This document shows, in pieces, positions 34,532 through 43,964 of a stretch of 64,000 nt of DNA. Below the pieces are notes generated by a model that searched no databases, was not told the DNA's origin, and was given only the letters and a program-made list of their open reading frames with translations. Source of the stretch: Rheinheimera texasensis DSM 17496 (GTDB lineage Bacteria > Pseudomonadota > Gammaproteobacteria > Enterobacterales > Alteromonadaceae); assembly GCF_000711985.1 (NCBI RefSeq), contig NZ_JONU01000007.1:1-64000 (forward strand), given 5' to 3'. Each line of letters starts with the position of its first letter. Within the stretch, counting starts at the first letter, position 1. The translations under genes were made by a program, and so were the position numbers.

Positions 34532-35446
34532 TTAATCTGTTGCGCTGAGTAGTGTCGACAACGCCCCCCAACGCCACATTTTTGCTTTGTGATGTGACGA
34601 ACTTTCCTGTGATAACCAGATATTTTGCGTGTCATCCAGACAAACCGCCTCAAGCTGACCACCAGTCGGGATCTGCACTGAGGTGATTAACTGATACTTA
34701 GCGTCCAAAACAGCGATAAATGGTGCAAAGTCGCCACTCAGCATAAACGTCAGCGGGTTGAGGCGGAAATTTTCATAGCCGGCGACGACAAAGACCTGCT
34801 GCTGCGCAGAATAGGCGACGTCAGTGATCACTCCGGGCAAAGCACTGGTTACGCCGACTTGCGCTAATGTGCTGGCTTTTGCGTTGGTATCAACGGCGTA
34901 TACGCGGCTTTGTAGCCCGATCCAGTTTTTTGAAAAAATCAGCAGAGAATCGCCGGTACTGACTAAAGCCTCGGCATCCAGTTCATGTTGATAAAACGAC
35001 GGCTTTGTCATTGGCGCTTGCGGATAACGTAACTCAAGCCTGTCCACCATCAACTCTTTGATCTGACCTTGAGGTATCGGCGCGTGGTATAAGTCCAATG
35101 TCGCCCGTTGGCCACTATTATTGCCGATATCTGCAATCCACAGCCGGCCCTGATGCAGTGCGAGTGCTTCCCAATCCTGATTGCGGCCGTTGGTTGCATA
35201 CCTGTTGATGATTCGGCCTGAGGCATCGAGCTGATACACAGTCGCCGCATTGCCTGAATCGTTGATAGTCAGAAACTGGTTGTTTCTGAGGCAGGCTAAT
35301 CCGGACGTCTCTGCAATTTCCGTACTGAGCTGTTGTTCTGGGGCCTGATCATCGGTTGCCCGTGGTGCTTTATTGTCCGGTTGCTGGCTGCAACTGCAAA
35401 CCAAAAAACCACACAGCAGGAGAGGTAACAGCTGAAATTTCTGCAT
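34532..35446 (-). CDS. Hypothetical lipoprotein, beta-propeller-like
   Basis: Predicted 304-residue lipoprotein: MQKFQLLPLLLCGFLVCSC is a signal peptide with a lipobox (cysteine at 17 or 19). The body has repeated beta-strand motifs (LTINDSGNAATVYQLD, LWIADIGNN, DAEALVSTGDSLLIFSK, LEAVCLDDTQNIWLSQE) that suggest a propeller fold. The D-N-D/E-rich turns could bind calcium or a ligand. I do not recognise a family name. It lies between the two halves of the polysaccharide region, divergent from the vps-like operon. Confidence 0.65.
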   Translation of the reverse strand: MQKFQLLPLLLCGFLVCSCSQQPDNKAPRATDDQAPEQQLSTEIAETSGLACLRNNQFLTINDSGNAATVYQLDASGRIINRYATNGRNQDWEALALHQGRLWIADIGNNSGQRATLDLYHAPIPQGQIKELMVDRLELRYPQAPMTKPSFYQHELDAEALVSTGDSLLIFSKNWIGLQSRVYAVDTNAKASTLAQVGVTSALPGVITDVAYSAQQQVFVVAGYENFRLNPLTFMLSGDFAPFIAVLDAKYQLITSVQIPTGGQLEAVCLDDTQNIWLSQESSSHHKAKMWRWGALSTLLSATD

Positions 35447-35637
35447 CTGTTGGCGGCCATCTGTGGCGAAGGGGATTTGACTGATATCATAACATTGTCA
35501 CAGTTTAGCGAAAGTCTGTGGTTATTTGATCGCAATATGGGCCTGGGCCCAATCGGTGCCGAACAGGTAAGTTTCGGTTGGCAAGCTGTTGTTTTCAGGG
35601 GTAGAATCGCACAGTGACGTCTCGATACAACTTATTC

Positions 35638-37053
35638 ATGGAAGATAGCGTGCCGAAAAAGTCCAGTCATTTTGAGTCTGCAGATAACGGCTTCGCCTTT
35701 ATACACCGCTTGTTAGATATCACGATTTACATCGCAGTCTTATTGCTCTGCTGTCAGTTGTACGGTGTGCCTTTTGATAAAAACTACCTGATATTGTTGC
35801 TGGCGCACATTGCCGGCGCTTCATACATCGCTGAAGCCTTGCAGCTTTACCGTCCCTGGCGCATCAATCAGTTCAGATACATGTTATGGCAGGTCTGCCT
35901 GCTGCTGGCGATTTGCTTTGCCGGCATGCTCAGTGTGTTGTTTCTCTTTAAGGTCAGTGAGACCTTCTCCCGGGTCGTGGTCGTTGCCTGGTACAGCAGT
36001 TCTGCATTATTGATGTTGAGCTGGCGGCTGGTGTTTCGCACTGTTCGCAAAATTCAGGTCGAACATGGTGTTAATTTACAACGGATGGCGATTGTGGGTT
36101 TGACACCTCGCGGCATTCAGCTGTACCACGAAATCAAGCAACATCCTGAGCTTGGCTTTGAATGCATTGGCTTTTTTGACGACCGTGAGATGGAACGTTT
36201 TCCGGCTGAGTATCGCGGATTGTTGCTCGGTAACGTTACTGAATCCGTCATGACTGCACAATCTGGGGTGATTTCCCGTCTTTACATCGCATTACCGTTA
36301 CATGCGGATAAACGCATCCAGCAAATTGTGGAGCAACTCGGCGACACAACACTAAATGTGTACCTGGTGCCAGATTTCCTGCTGATGAGCATGATGCATG
36401 GCCGTCTGAGTAGTGTCGGTGAAATCGACACCATTTCCGTCTTCGAGTCGCCGCATTATGGTGTGCAGAACTATATAAAACGCACCTTTGATATCGCCTT
36501 CAGCCTGTTTGCCCTGTTATTGCTTGCACCACTAATGATTGTGATTGCCATAGCCATCAAACTGACTTCAAAAGGCCCGGTGTTTTTTGTGCAGGATCGT
36601 TATGGTCTGGATGGTAAGAAAATCGGCGTGTTTAAGTTCCGTACCATGAAAGTCATGGAGAATTCTGATACGGTAGTGCAGGCCAGTCGCAATGACCCGC
36701 GAGTGACAGTTTTAGGCGCGATGTTACGCCGGACGTCGCTGGATGAACTGCCACAGTTTTTAAATGTGTTGCTGGGGCAGATGTCAGTCGTAGGGCCAAG
36801 GCCACATGCGGTCGCACACAATGAGCAATATCGCAGTCAGGTGTCGTTTTATATGCTGCGACACAAAGTAAAACCCGGCATTACCGGCTGGGCGCAAGTA
36901 AATGGCTGGCGTGGTGAAACGGACACGCTGGATAAAATGGAAAAGCGTGTTGAATATGATCTGTATTACATCCGTAATTGGTCGTTGTGGTTTGATATCA
37001 AGATAATTTTCAAAACAGTATTTAAGGGATTTAGTGGTCAGCATGTGTATTAA
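35638..37053 (+). CDS. Initiating undecaprenyl-phosphate sugar phosphotransferase (WcaJ/VpsL-like)
   Basis: Starts repeat-unit synthesis by moving a sugar-1-phosphate (probably glucose) from a UDP-sugar to undecaprenyl phosphate. It has 471 residues from the ATG at 35638; a GTG at 35614 is also possible and neither has a strong ribosome site. The order is four N-terminal helices, a CoA-binding-like Rossmann region (MAIVGLTPRGIQLYHEI), a fifth hydrophobic segment near 290, and the bacterial sugar transferase domain (FKFRTM, RRTSLDELPQFLNVLLGQMS, VGPRPHA, KPGITGWAQVNGWRGET). It heads a vps-II-like operon. Confidence 0.9.
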   Translation: MEDSVPKKSSHFESADNGFAFIHRLLDITIYIAVLLLCCQLYGVPFDKNYLILLLAHIAGASYIAEALQLYRPWRINQFRYMLWQVCLLLAICFAGMLSVLFLFKVSETFSRVVVVAWYSSSALLMLSWRLVFRTVRKIQVEHGVNLQRMAIVGLTPRGIQLYHEIKQHPELGFECIGFFDDREMERFPAEYRGLLLGNVTESVMTAQSGVISRLYIALPLHADKRIQQIVEQLGDTTLNVYLVPDFLLMSMMHGRLSSVGEIDTISVFESPHYGVQNYIKRTFDIAFSLFALLLLAPLMIVIAIAIKLTSKGPVFFVQDRYGLDGKKIGVFKFRTMKVMENSDTVVQASRNDPRVTVLGAMLRRTSLDELPQFLNVLLGQMSVVGPRPHAVAHNEQYRSQVSFYMLRHKVKPGITGWAQVNGWRGETDTLDKMEKRVEYDLYYIRNWSLWFDIKIIFKTVFKGFSGQHVY

Positions 37054-38284
37054 AACAGTGGTAGGTCGTAAAACTGGGTTTCATCTGAACTGTGTTGCTT
37101 TAGTCCTGGTATCGGGTCTGGTACAGGCGCAGGAGCAGGAAGGGGTGATTCGGACTGAGTCCGGTATTGATTTCATTCCATCGCTGCAGGCGGAGCTGAA
37201 ACATGATGACAACGTGGTCAGGGATGCAAATGCCACAATTTCCAGCTGGGTTTCCACATTAGCCCCGACACTGAAAGCCAATCTCATTGATGGCCCGAAT
37301 AGTTATAGTTTTGCCGCAGCGGCGAAAAACGCCGTGTATTTTGACAGCAGTGCCGACAATTTTACCGATGGCTATTTGGATGCCGAAGCGAAGTTGTCTC
37401 CAGCCAGTTCGCATAATCTGAAACTGAAAGCGAACAACAGCTGGTTGCATGAAGACCGTGGCACCGGGATTTCGGAAGGTCGTGGCAACCTGCAAGCTGA
37501 GGAAACACGCTTTAATGCGCAAACGCTGAACGCAGAGTACGAATACGGCAGTTCCGGTTCCATCGGTAAACTGCGCGCCAATACGCGTTTTTACAACAAA
37601 GACTACAAAAACTTCCGCGATCTGACGCAATACCGTGATTTTGATTCGCGGCAAATTGGCGGTGGTTTTGTTTATCAGACGCCTGGCGCCTTCAAGCTGG
37701 TGGCGGAACTCTCAACCGCTGACATCAATTTTAAAACAGAAGATTTATCCGGTTCACGCAATAACACTGATAACAACTATCGGTTAGGTGCAGAATGGGA
37801 CATCTCCGCACTGACGACCGGTATTCTGAAGCTCGGTTATCAAAATAAAGATTTTGATCTGGCAGCGCGGGAAAAGTTTAATGGTTTCTCCTGGGAGGCC
37901 ATAGTGCAGTGGTTACCGCTGACCTATTCCGGTTTTGATTTTTCCACTGGCCGTCGGGCGAAAGACATAGACGCACTGAATATTAACTCTGACTATATCC
38001 TTGAAACGACCTATGCCATCGGCTGGAATCATCAATGGTCAGAGCAATTAACCAGTAAGCTGGCGTATGAGTATCAAACCGACGAGTACAACCGCGTCAT
38101 ACAGGCCAATTCGGTGCTGGGGCGTGAGGATACCCGCAAAATTATTACCGGTGAGCTGGAGATGAAGCCGCTGCGCTGGTTAACTTTGAAAGGTTTTGTC
38201 AATCTGGAAGACCGGTCATCCACGTTGGGAGTGATCGTTTATGACCGGACTGTGTACGGTTTGAATGTACAAATGACGCTGTAA
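37043..38284 (+). CDS. Outer-membrane beta-barrel of exopolysaccharide export (VpsM/EpsL-like)
   Basis: Predicted 413-residue exported protein. The ATG at 37043 overlaps the previous gene by 11 bases; a GTG at 37034 is closer to the AAGGGA ribosome site and may be the true start. A signal peptide ends at VQA. The rest is made of alternating amphipathic strands with many aromatic residues and short turns, ending RTVYGLNVQMTL, which is typical of outer-membrane barrels. Its place second in the operon and its size match VpsM/EpsL-type barrels thought to carry the polymer through the outer membrane. Confidence 0.8.
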   Translation: MCIKTVVGRKTGFHLNCVALVLVSGLVQAQEQEGVIRTESGIDFIPSLQAELKHDDNVVRDANATISSWVSTLAPTLKANLIDGPNSYSFAAAAKNAVYFDSSADNFTDGYLDAEAKLSPASSHNLKLKANNSWLHEDRGTGISEGRGNLQAEETRFNAQTLNAEYEYGSSGSIGKLRANTRFYNKDYKNFRDLTQYRDFDSRQIGGGFVYQTPGAFKLVAELSTADINFKTEDLSGSRNNTDNNYRLGAEWDISALTTGILKLGYQNKDFDLAAREKFNGFSWEAIVQWLPLTYSGFDFSTGRRAKDIDALNINSDYILETTYAIGWNHQWSEQLTSKLAYEYQTDEYNRVIQANSVLGREDTRKIITGELEMKPLRWLTLKGFVNLEDRSSTLGVIVYDRTVYGLNVQMTL

Positions 38285-38293
38285 AGGAAACTG

Positions 38294-38842
38294 ATGTTGA
38301 TGAGATATCTGAGCTTAGTGTTAGTGTTGATGTTCAGTCTGGCTGCATTCGCGCAGCAGGCTGAACCTGTCGCGGCAGAGGGCGCTGACAACTACGTTTT
38401 AGGCCCGGGGGATGCGATCCGCATTAAAATTTTCGGTGAACCAGAATTAGATTTGGATGTTCAGCTGACGGATAGCGGTACGTTAAACTATCCGTTTTTG
38501 GGTACGGTGAAAGCAACCGGGATGACATTAAAGCAGCTGGAACAGCGGATTTATGACGGCCTTAAAGGCGATTATTTCGTTGAACCCAATGTTTTTGTTG
38601 GCATGGTGCAATACCGGCCATTTTATATTCATGGTGAAGTGAAAAAGCCAGGTGGTTACCCTTACCAACCGGGGATGACCATTGATCAGGCAGTTGCTCT
38701 TGCGGGAGGGCTGACCGAGCGTGCATCGAAAGAGAAAATCTTTGTTGCCCGTGAAGGAGACAAGGCAAATAAGCTGGCGGCAGATCTGAACAGCAAAATC
38801 CGCGCTGGCGACACTGTGACTATTGAACAGAGATTTTTCTGA
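38294..38842 (+). CDS. Polysaccharide export protein, short Wza-like (VpsN-like)
   Basis: Predicted 182-residue periplasmic protein with a signal peptide (ending AAFAQQ). The polysaccharide-export domain is clear (YVLGPGDAIRIKIFGEPELD, NYPFLGTVKATGMT), followed by one SLBB domain (FYIHGEVKKPGGYPYQPGMT, AVALAGGLTERASK). It lacks a lipobox and the C-terminal amphipathic helix that forms the outer-membrane pore in E. coli Wza (379 residues), so it probably works with the preceding beta-barrel. The ATG follows AAAGGAAACTG. It is coupled to the next gene by TGATG. Confidence 0.88.
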   Translation: MLMRYLSLVLVLMFSLAAFAQQAEPVAAEGADNYVLGPGDAIRIKIFGEPELDLDVQLTDSGTLNYPFLGTVKATGMTLKQLEQRIYDGLKGDYFVEPNVFVGMVQYRPFYIHGEVKKPGGYPYQPGMTIDQAVALAGGLTERASKEKIFVAREGDKANKLAADLNSKIRAGDTVTIEQRFF

Positions 38843-41028
38843 TGACAATCACCCCAGAGCAAACTCAGGCCTCCGCTGAGGAAGTAATTGATTTACGTAA
38901 ATATTTTAATGTTATTAGTCGGGCGAAATGGCGCATTTTAGCTCTGGCAGTTTTAGTGTCAGCACTGACAGTATTTGTCGTGCTGAATATGAAACCGGTT
39001 TACAGTTCAAAAGCGACGTTGCTGATTGAAGCGCAGCAAGCCAAAGCCGTGAAGATAGAGGAAGTGTACGGGATCAATTCGGGCCAGCAGGAATATTACC
39101 TGACCCAATTTGAGATCCTCAAATCGCGCAGCATCGCCGAGACTGTGATCGACAAACTGCAGCTGGCTAAACATCCGGAATTTATCGCAAAACCGGGCCT
39201 GCGCGACAGTATTCAGCAGTTGATGCCTTTTCTTGCCAATAATCGCGAAAAAGTGTCAGCAGAAGTCCAGCAGTTACGCGATCGGGAGCGCTTAGTCTCC
39301 GCCTTTGTTGAGCGCCTGTCGATTGAACCTGTGCGTAAAACCCAGCTGGTGAATATTGTTTACGAAGCCAATGACCCGCAATTAGCCGCCGATGTTGCAA
39401 ATGCGATTGGTGAAGCCTACATCGACAGCCAGTTGTCGGCCAAAATGGGCATTACCCAAAAAGCCAATGACTGGTTAGGTGGCCGCTTGGGCGAATTGCG
39501 CTTACAGCTGGATGCGTCAGAAAAGGCCCTGCAGGAATTCCGGTTACGTGAGGGCCTGGTTGATGTTGCCGGCGTCCGTAGTCTCGGCAGCCAGGAATTA
39601 GAACGCCTCGGTGCTGAAATCACGCTGATGCGCAGTAAAAAAGCCCAAATTGATGGTTTTGTCCGGGCGGTCCGCCAATTTGGTGCCAAGGACATGAGCC
39701 GGCTCGAAACCTTACCCGAAATTACTGCGCATCCGGGTGTGCAGCAAGTGAAAGCTGAAGTCATTTCCGCAGAGCGCAAGGTGTCAGAACTGAGCAAGTT
39801 TTATGGCCCCAAGCATCCGAAGTTAATTTCAGCACGCTCAGAACTGACCACTATCCAGCAAAATCTGCATGAGCAAATTCAGAAACTAATCAATGGTATC
39901 TCGGAAGAAGCCAATACCGTCAGTCAAAATCTGGCGGCGCTCGAAGCTGAGATGCAACGCTCGAAAGGTCAGTATCAGGATTTAAGTGGTAAAGAGGCGG
40001 AGTATCAGCGTTTGGCCCGTGAAGTAGAAACGAACCGGCAGCTGTTTGATACCTTTATGGCACGGCAAAAAGAAACCGAAGTGACCGGTAACTTTAACTC
40101 TGCTGTGGCACGTTTTACTGATTTAGCGGTTGCGTCGGTAGACCCGATTAAGCCGAATAAAAAGTTAATTGTGGTGCTGGCTTTTGTCGCTGCGGTCGGT
40201 TTTGGGGTGATCGTCGCATTTGTCATGGAATCGCTGAACGACACAATCAAAACAACACGTGAAGTCGAGGCTATCCTGCAGCAACGCTCGTTGGGCATAG
40301 TGCCAAAAATCGTTGGCAAAAAACCTATGGCTGAAATGAACCGGGTGTTTTTCGCTGAAGACGCCCGTCAGTTCTCTGAGTCGGTTCGCTCTGTGCGCAC
40401 CAGCTTGTCATTGCTTGGTTTAGACCGGCCTTTGCAGGTGTTGATGGTGACATCTTCTATCCCGGAAGAAGGGAAATCGACGGTTGCCAGCAACCTGGCA
40501 TTTGCCTTTAAACAGCTGGAATCTGTGCTGCTTATTGATGCGGATATGCGCAAACCGACTATCGCCAAGCGCTTTGGTGTGCCGTCATTTCAACCAGGCC
40601 TGGCCAACTATCTGACCGGGACCGAAAACTTGGATGATTGTATTGTCACCGACGAGCAATCAGGCATCGATATCCTGCCAGCTGGCTCTATTCCATTAAA
40701 TCCACTGGAGTTACTATCGGGAAATAAGTTGCCGGAATTGCTGGAACAGCTGCGTGGCCGTTACCAGAAAATCATTATCGATACGCCGCCGGTGCAGGCG
40801 GTCAGTGACGCGTTGGTTGTATCCACTCAGGTCGATGGTGCTGTGATGGTCGTGCGTGCCGACCAAACCCGTTCTGGTTTGATCCAATTGTCATTAGCGA
40901 AGTTGGTCAATGCGCACGCCAGGGTCGTAGGTGTGGTGTTAAATGATCTTGATTTAAAACTTGCCGAGCGTTATTACGGTAACTTTGGTTATTACCGTTA
41001 TTACGCGGAAAACACGGACAAGGAATGA
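38842..41028 (+). CDS. Wzc-type chain-length regulator and tyrosine autokinase (VpsO-like)
   Basis: Predicted 728-residue inner-membrane BY-kinase that controls polymer length and export. The order is first TM helix (about 32-50), periplasmic Wzz domain with long coiled coils (about 200-390), second TM helix near 440, then the cytoplasmic kinase. The kinase shows Walker A SSIPEEGKSTVASNL, Walker A' VLLIDADMRKP and Walker B KIIIDTPPV. The tail ERYYGNFGYYRYYAE is a tyrosine cluster, the usual autophosphorylation site. The PHP phosphatase gene overlaps its end and is the expected partner. Confidence 0.93.
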   Translation: MTITPEQTQASAEEVIDLRKYFNVISRAKWRILALAVLVSALTVFVVLNMKPVYSSKATLLIEAQQAKAVKIEEVYGINSGQQEYYLTQFEILKSRSIAETVIDKLQLAKHPEFIAKPGLRDSIQQLMPFLANNREKVSAEVQQLRDRERLVSAFVERLSIEPVRKTQLVNIVYEANDPQLAADVANAIGEAYIDSQLSAKMGITQKANDWLGGRLGELRLQLDASEKALQEFRLREGLVDVAGVRSLGSQELERLGAEITLMRSKKAQIDGFVRAVRQFGAKDMSRLETLPEITAHPGVQQVKAEVISAERKVSELSKFYGPKHPKLISARSELTTIQQNLHEQIQKLINGISEEANTVSQNLAALEAEMQRSKGQYQDLSGKEAEYQRLAREVETNRQLFDTFMARQKETEVTGNFNSAVARFTDLAVASVDPIKPNKKLIVVLAFVAAVGFGVIVAFVMESLNDTIKTTREVEAILQQRSLGIVPKIVGKKPMAEMNRVFFAEDARQFSESVRSVRTSLSLLGLDRPLQVLMVTSSIPEEGKSTVASNLAFAFKQLESVLLIDADMRKPTIAKRFGVPSFQPGLANYLTGTENLDDCIVTDEQSGIDILPAGSIPLNPLELLSGNKLPELLEQLRGRYQKIIIDTPPVQAVSDALVVSTQVDGAVMVVRADQTRSGLIQLSLAKLVNAHARVVGVVLNDLDLKLAERYYGNFGYYRYYAENTDKE

Positions 41029-41762
41029 TTGATCTGCATTGTCACATATTGCCCGGTCTGGATGACGGCGCAGCTACTGCGGAAGAAACGCTCGCGCTGC
41101 TGCGATTAGCAGTGGCCGACGGCATCAGCCGGATGGTGGCTACGCCGCATATCAATCCCGGGTATTTTGACAACAAGCCGCAAACAATTCAGGCGGCGCT
41201 GCAGGATGTCAGACAGCTGATTGCGGCCCATCAGTTACCAATCGAAATCTCAGCTGCCGCCGAAGTACGTTTGACAGACCAGCTGATGCCGGCGCTGGAA
41301 ATGGGTTTATTACCTTTTCTCGGCGTCTGGCAAGGCCAAAAAGTGTTATTACTGGAATTACCGCACAGCCATGTCCCGGCTGGCACCGACAAATTACTGA
41401 AATGGCTGGCACGGCATGATGTCATCGCGATGATTGCCCACCCAGAGCGTAATCGTGACATTCAGGCCAATTTCCAGTGTCTTGCACCGCTTAAGCGCGC
41501 CGGTTGCCTGTTTCAGCTAACCGGTAGTTCTTTGCTTGGGGATCTGGGCGCGCGGCATCAGCAATGTGCTGAATATATGGTCGCGCAGCGGCTGTTTCAT
41601 GTCGTCGCGAGCGATTGCCACAATGTCGATCGGCGGCCGCCGAAACTGAGTGCTGCTGTACAACGTTTGACCGCTTTGGCCGATGAGCAATATGCCGTCG
41701 AACTGTCGGTACATAACCCGGAACTTATCACTCAATCACTGCGTTTTAAGGACGTGGCATGA
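41025..41762 (+). CDS. PHP-type protein-tyrosine phosphatase (CpsB/YwqE family)
   Basis: Predicted 245-residue metal-dependent phosphatase of the CpsB/Wzb-alternative family that dephosphorylates the tyrosine cluster of BY-kinases. MIDLHCHILPGLDDGA is the first metal-binding motif (HxH...DDG), ATPHINPGY the second, and AHPERN and ASDCHN supply the later ligands. Its start overlaps the kinase stop (ATGA). Such PHP phosphatases are best known from Gram-positive capsule loci; here one stands in a Gram-negative vps-like operon in place of a Wzb-type enzyme. Confidence 0.9.
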   Translation: MIDLHCHILPGLDDGAATAEETLALLRLAVADGISRMVATPHINPGYFDNKPQTIQAALQDVRQLIAAHQLPIEISAAAEVRLTDQLMPALEMGLLPFLGVWQGQKVLLLELPHSHVPAGTDKLLKWLARHDVIAMIAHPERNRDIQANFQCLAPLKRAGCLFQLTGSSLLGDLGARHQQCAEYMVAQRLFHVVASDCHNVDRRPPKLSAAVQRLTALADEQYAVELSVHNPELITQSLRFKDVA

Positions 41763-42454
41763 ACCGCTTGCTGTTGCGCCGTGGCTTGATCCTCAGTGGG
41801 TTGTGCATGCTCTTGGCCCTGATGTGGCCTGTGATCAAATCCGGTGTGGCCAGCTTTTATTATTTTCCGGCGGCTTATGCTGTAGAGCAATGGCAACAAT
41901 CATCCGGTAAACCAGAAGCTGCGCAACTACAAAGTGCGCAGGAACAAATCAGTGCTGCGCTGCACTGGCAACCACAGAATCCACACTATCAGCTGATGGC
42001 AGCAAAAATCGCCGAATGGGCCTGGTTTAGCGGTCAGCTGTCGACAGAAATCATCAGCAGAAATGAACAAATCTATCAGCATGCTATCGCTCAGCGCCCC
42101 AGTTGGGCGGTGGCTTATGCCGATTACGGCTATTTTCTGGCGACTGTGCAACTGCGGCTGGCGGACGCGTGGGGGCAGCTGCAGCTGGCTGAGCAACATG
42201 GTGCATATCTGCCCGAAGTACACGAAAAGATTTTATTAGTCGCGTTTTCAAATTGGCATGCATTGAGTGTGGCGCAAAAGGCAGCTGTGTTTGCCCGGGT
42301 CGCGGCCGCTATGGGCGGGCCCTTGCAAAACAATACGGTGCGATTGATTAAGCAATATCAGCTGGAGCGCCAGCAATGTATTTATCTGCGAAAAAAGCTG
42401 GCTGCTCAAAGCATCTGGACAGATGTGCAGCGCCAGTTGTGTCCTGCCAACTGA
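41759..42454 (+). CDS. VpsP-like membrane-anchored protein
   Basis: Predicted 231-residue protein with one N-terminal membrane helix (residues 9-30) and a periplasmic, helical, TPR-like body (SAQEQISAALHWQPQNPHYQ, AVAYADYGYFLATVQ). Its place after the Wzc-like kinase and its layout match VpsP of the Vibrio vps-II operon; the sequence similarity is from general knowledge and not tested. It overlaps the phosphatase gene by ATGA, so it belongs to the assembly operon. The molecular role is unknown. Confidence 0.6.
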   Translation: MNRLLLRRGLILSGLCMLLALMWPVIKSGVASFYYFPAAYAVEQWQQSSGKPEAAQLQSAQEQISAALHWQPQNPHYQLMAAKIAEWAWFSGQLSTEIISRNEQIYQHAIAQRPSWAVAYADYGYFLATVQLRLADAWGQLQLAEQHGAYLPEVHEKILLVAFSNWHALSVAQKAAVFARVAAAMGGPLQNNTVRLIKQYQLERQQCIYLRKKLAAQSIWTDVQRQLCPAN

Positions 42455-42544
42455 CCATCCTGGATACTTGAAAGGTACAAGGTTTGACAGGCAACCAGGC
42501 TTTCGACAGACTCGTTTTAATATTCGTATATACAGGACAAAACC

Positions 42545-43963
42545 ATGTTTATTCCCGTCATTATGGCTGGTGGTTCAGGGACGCGTTTATGGCCACTTTC
42601 ACGCGGCAATTATCCAAAACAATTTCTGGCACTGACAGGTGCCACCACGATGCTGCAGCAAACATTGCTGCGCCTGAAAGGTCTGGCGCATCATGCACCA
42701 TTGTTAATCTGTAACGAAGACCATCGTTTTATTGCCGCTGAGCAAGTTCGCCAGTTAGGGATCAGCGGTGCCTCAATTTTGCTGGAGCCGGTTGGCCGCA
42801 ATACCGCACCCGCTATTGCTCTGGCAGCATTACAAGCGATAGCGACACAGCCTGACGCTTTGTTACTGGTGTTGGCTGCTGACCATGTGATTGAAGACGA
42901 AGCGGCGTTTCGCGCTGCGGTACAGCAAGCTGAACCCTTAGCCGCCGGGGGTAAACTGGTGACTTTTGGCATAGTGCCGACAGTGCCGGAAACCGGCTAT
43001 GGCTATATCCGCCGTGGTGTCAGTACGGGCAGTGCTTATCAGGTAGACGCCTTTGTCGAAAAACCTAATTTGCCAACAGCAGAGCAGTATCTGGCCAGCG
43101 GCGACTATTACTGGAACAGCGGTATGTTTATGTTCCGCGCGGATCGCTATCTGGCGTTACTGCAAAAATACCAGCCGGCAATGCTGGCGGCCTGTACTGC
43201 GGCAATGGCAGAACTGAGCCCCGATTTAGATTTTGTCCGGGTGAAAAAAGCCGCTTTTGAAGTCTGTCCGGATAATTCGATTGATTACGCCATTATGGAA
43301 CCGCTGAGCCGGGATGAGCCTGAGAGCGTGGTGGTCGTGCCATTAGCGGCCGGCTGGAACGACGTCGGTGGCTTTGCCGCACTCTGGCAGGTCAGCGGTA
43401 AAGACAGTGACGGTAACAGCCATCAGGGTGATGTCTGGTCACAGAATAGTCAAAATTGTTATGTGCGCAGCGAACAACAGCTGGTCGCCACGGTCGGCGT
43501 GCAGGATTTAGTTGTGATCAGTACCAAGGATGCGGTTTTAGTCGCTCATAAAGATCAGGCGCAGGATGTGAAACACATAGTCGCGCAGCTCAAAGCCAGG
43601 CAACGGCCTGAAGTGACTTTCCACCGAGAAGTGTACCGGCCATGGGGTAAATACGATTCAGTCGATAACGGCGAGCGCTTTCAGGTTAAACGTATCACGG
43701 TCAAACCCGGCGCGAAGTTGTCGGTGCAGATGCACCATCACCGCGCTGAGCACTGGATTGTGGTATCAGGCACCGCCAAAGTGACCATTGATGGCGTTGA
43801 TCAGTACCTGACCGAAAATCAGTCGGTTTATATTCCAATTACTGCAGTGCATGCACTAGAAAACCCGGGCAAAGTGCCGCTGGAGCTGATTGAAGTGCAA
43901 TCGGGCTCTTATCTGGGAGAAGATGACATAGTGCGGTTTGAAGACCGCTATGGGCGGGCCTGA
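42545..43963 (+). CDS. manC: Mannose-1-phosphate guanylyltransferase / mannose-6-phosphate isomerase
   Basis: Makes GDP-mannose, the precursor for the gmd-fcl fucose branch. The 472-residue length is near the 478 of E. coli CpsB. The pyrophosphorylase signature [22 protein letters not shown] and [10 protein letters not shown] are intact, and the C-terminal cupin (isomerase) part has [30 protein letters not shown] and [19 protein letters not shown]. The start follows AGGAC. A 90-base gap before it suggests it may have its own promoter. Confidence 0.95.
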   Translation: MFIPVIMAGGSGTRLWPLSRGNYPKQFLALTGATTMLQQTLLRLKGLAHHAPLLICNEDHRFIAAEQVRQLGISGASILLEPVGRNTAPAIALAALQAIATQPDALLLVLAADHVIEDEAAFRAAVQQAEPLAAGGKLVTFGIVPTVPETGYGYIRRGVSTGSAYQVDAFVEKPNLPTAEQYLASGDYYWNSGMFMFRADRYLALLQKYQPAMLAACTAAMAELSPDLDFVRVKKAAFEVCPDNSIDYAIMEPLSRDEPESVVVVPLAAGWNDVGGFAALWQVSGKDSDGNSHQGDVWSQNSQNCYVRSEQQLVATVGVQDLVVISTKDAVLVAHKDQAQDVKHIVAQLKARQRPEVTFHREVYRPWGKYDSVDNGERFQVKRITVKPGAKLSVQMHHHRAEHWIVVSGTAKVTIDGVDQYLTENQSVYIPITAVHALENPGKVPLELIEVQSGSYLGEDDIVRFEDRYGRA

Positions 43964-43964
43964 G

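Noticed and set aside
42484-42532. Promoter ahead of manC
   Set aside because: TTGACA is present but no -10 stands at a suitable distance; the alternative TCGACA/TATATA pair leaves almost no leader before the ATG. Not strong enough to list.
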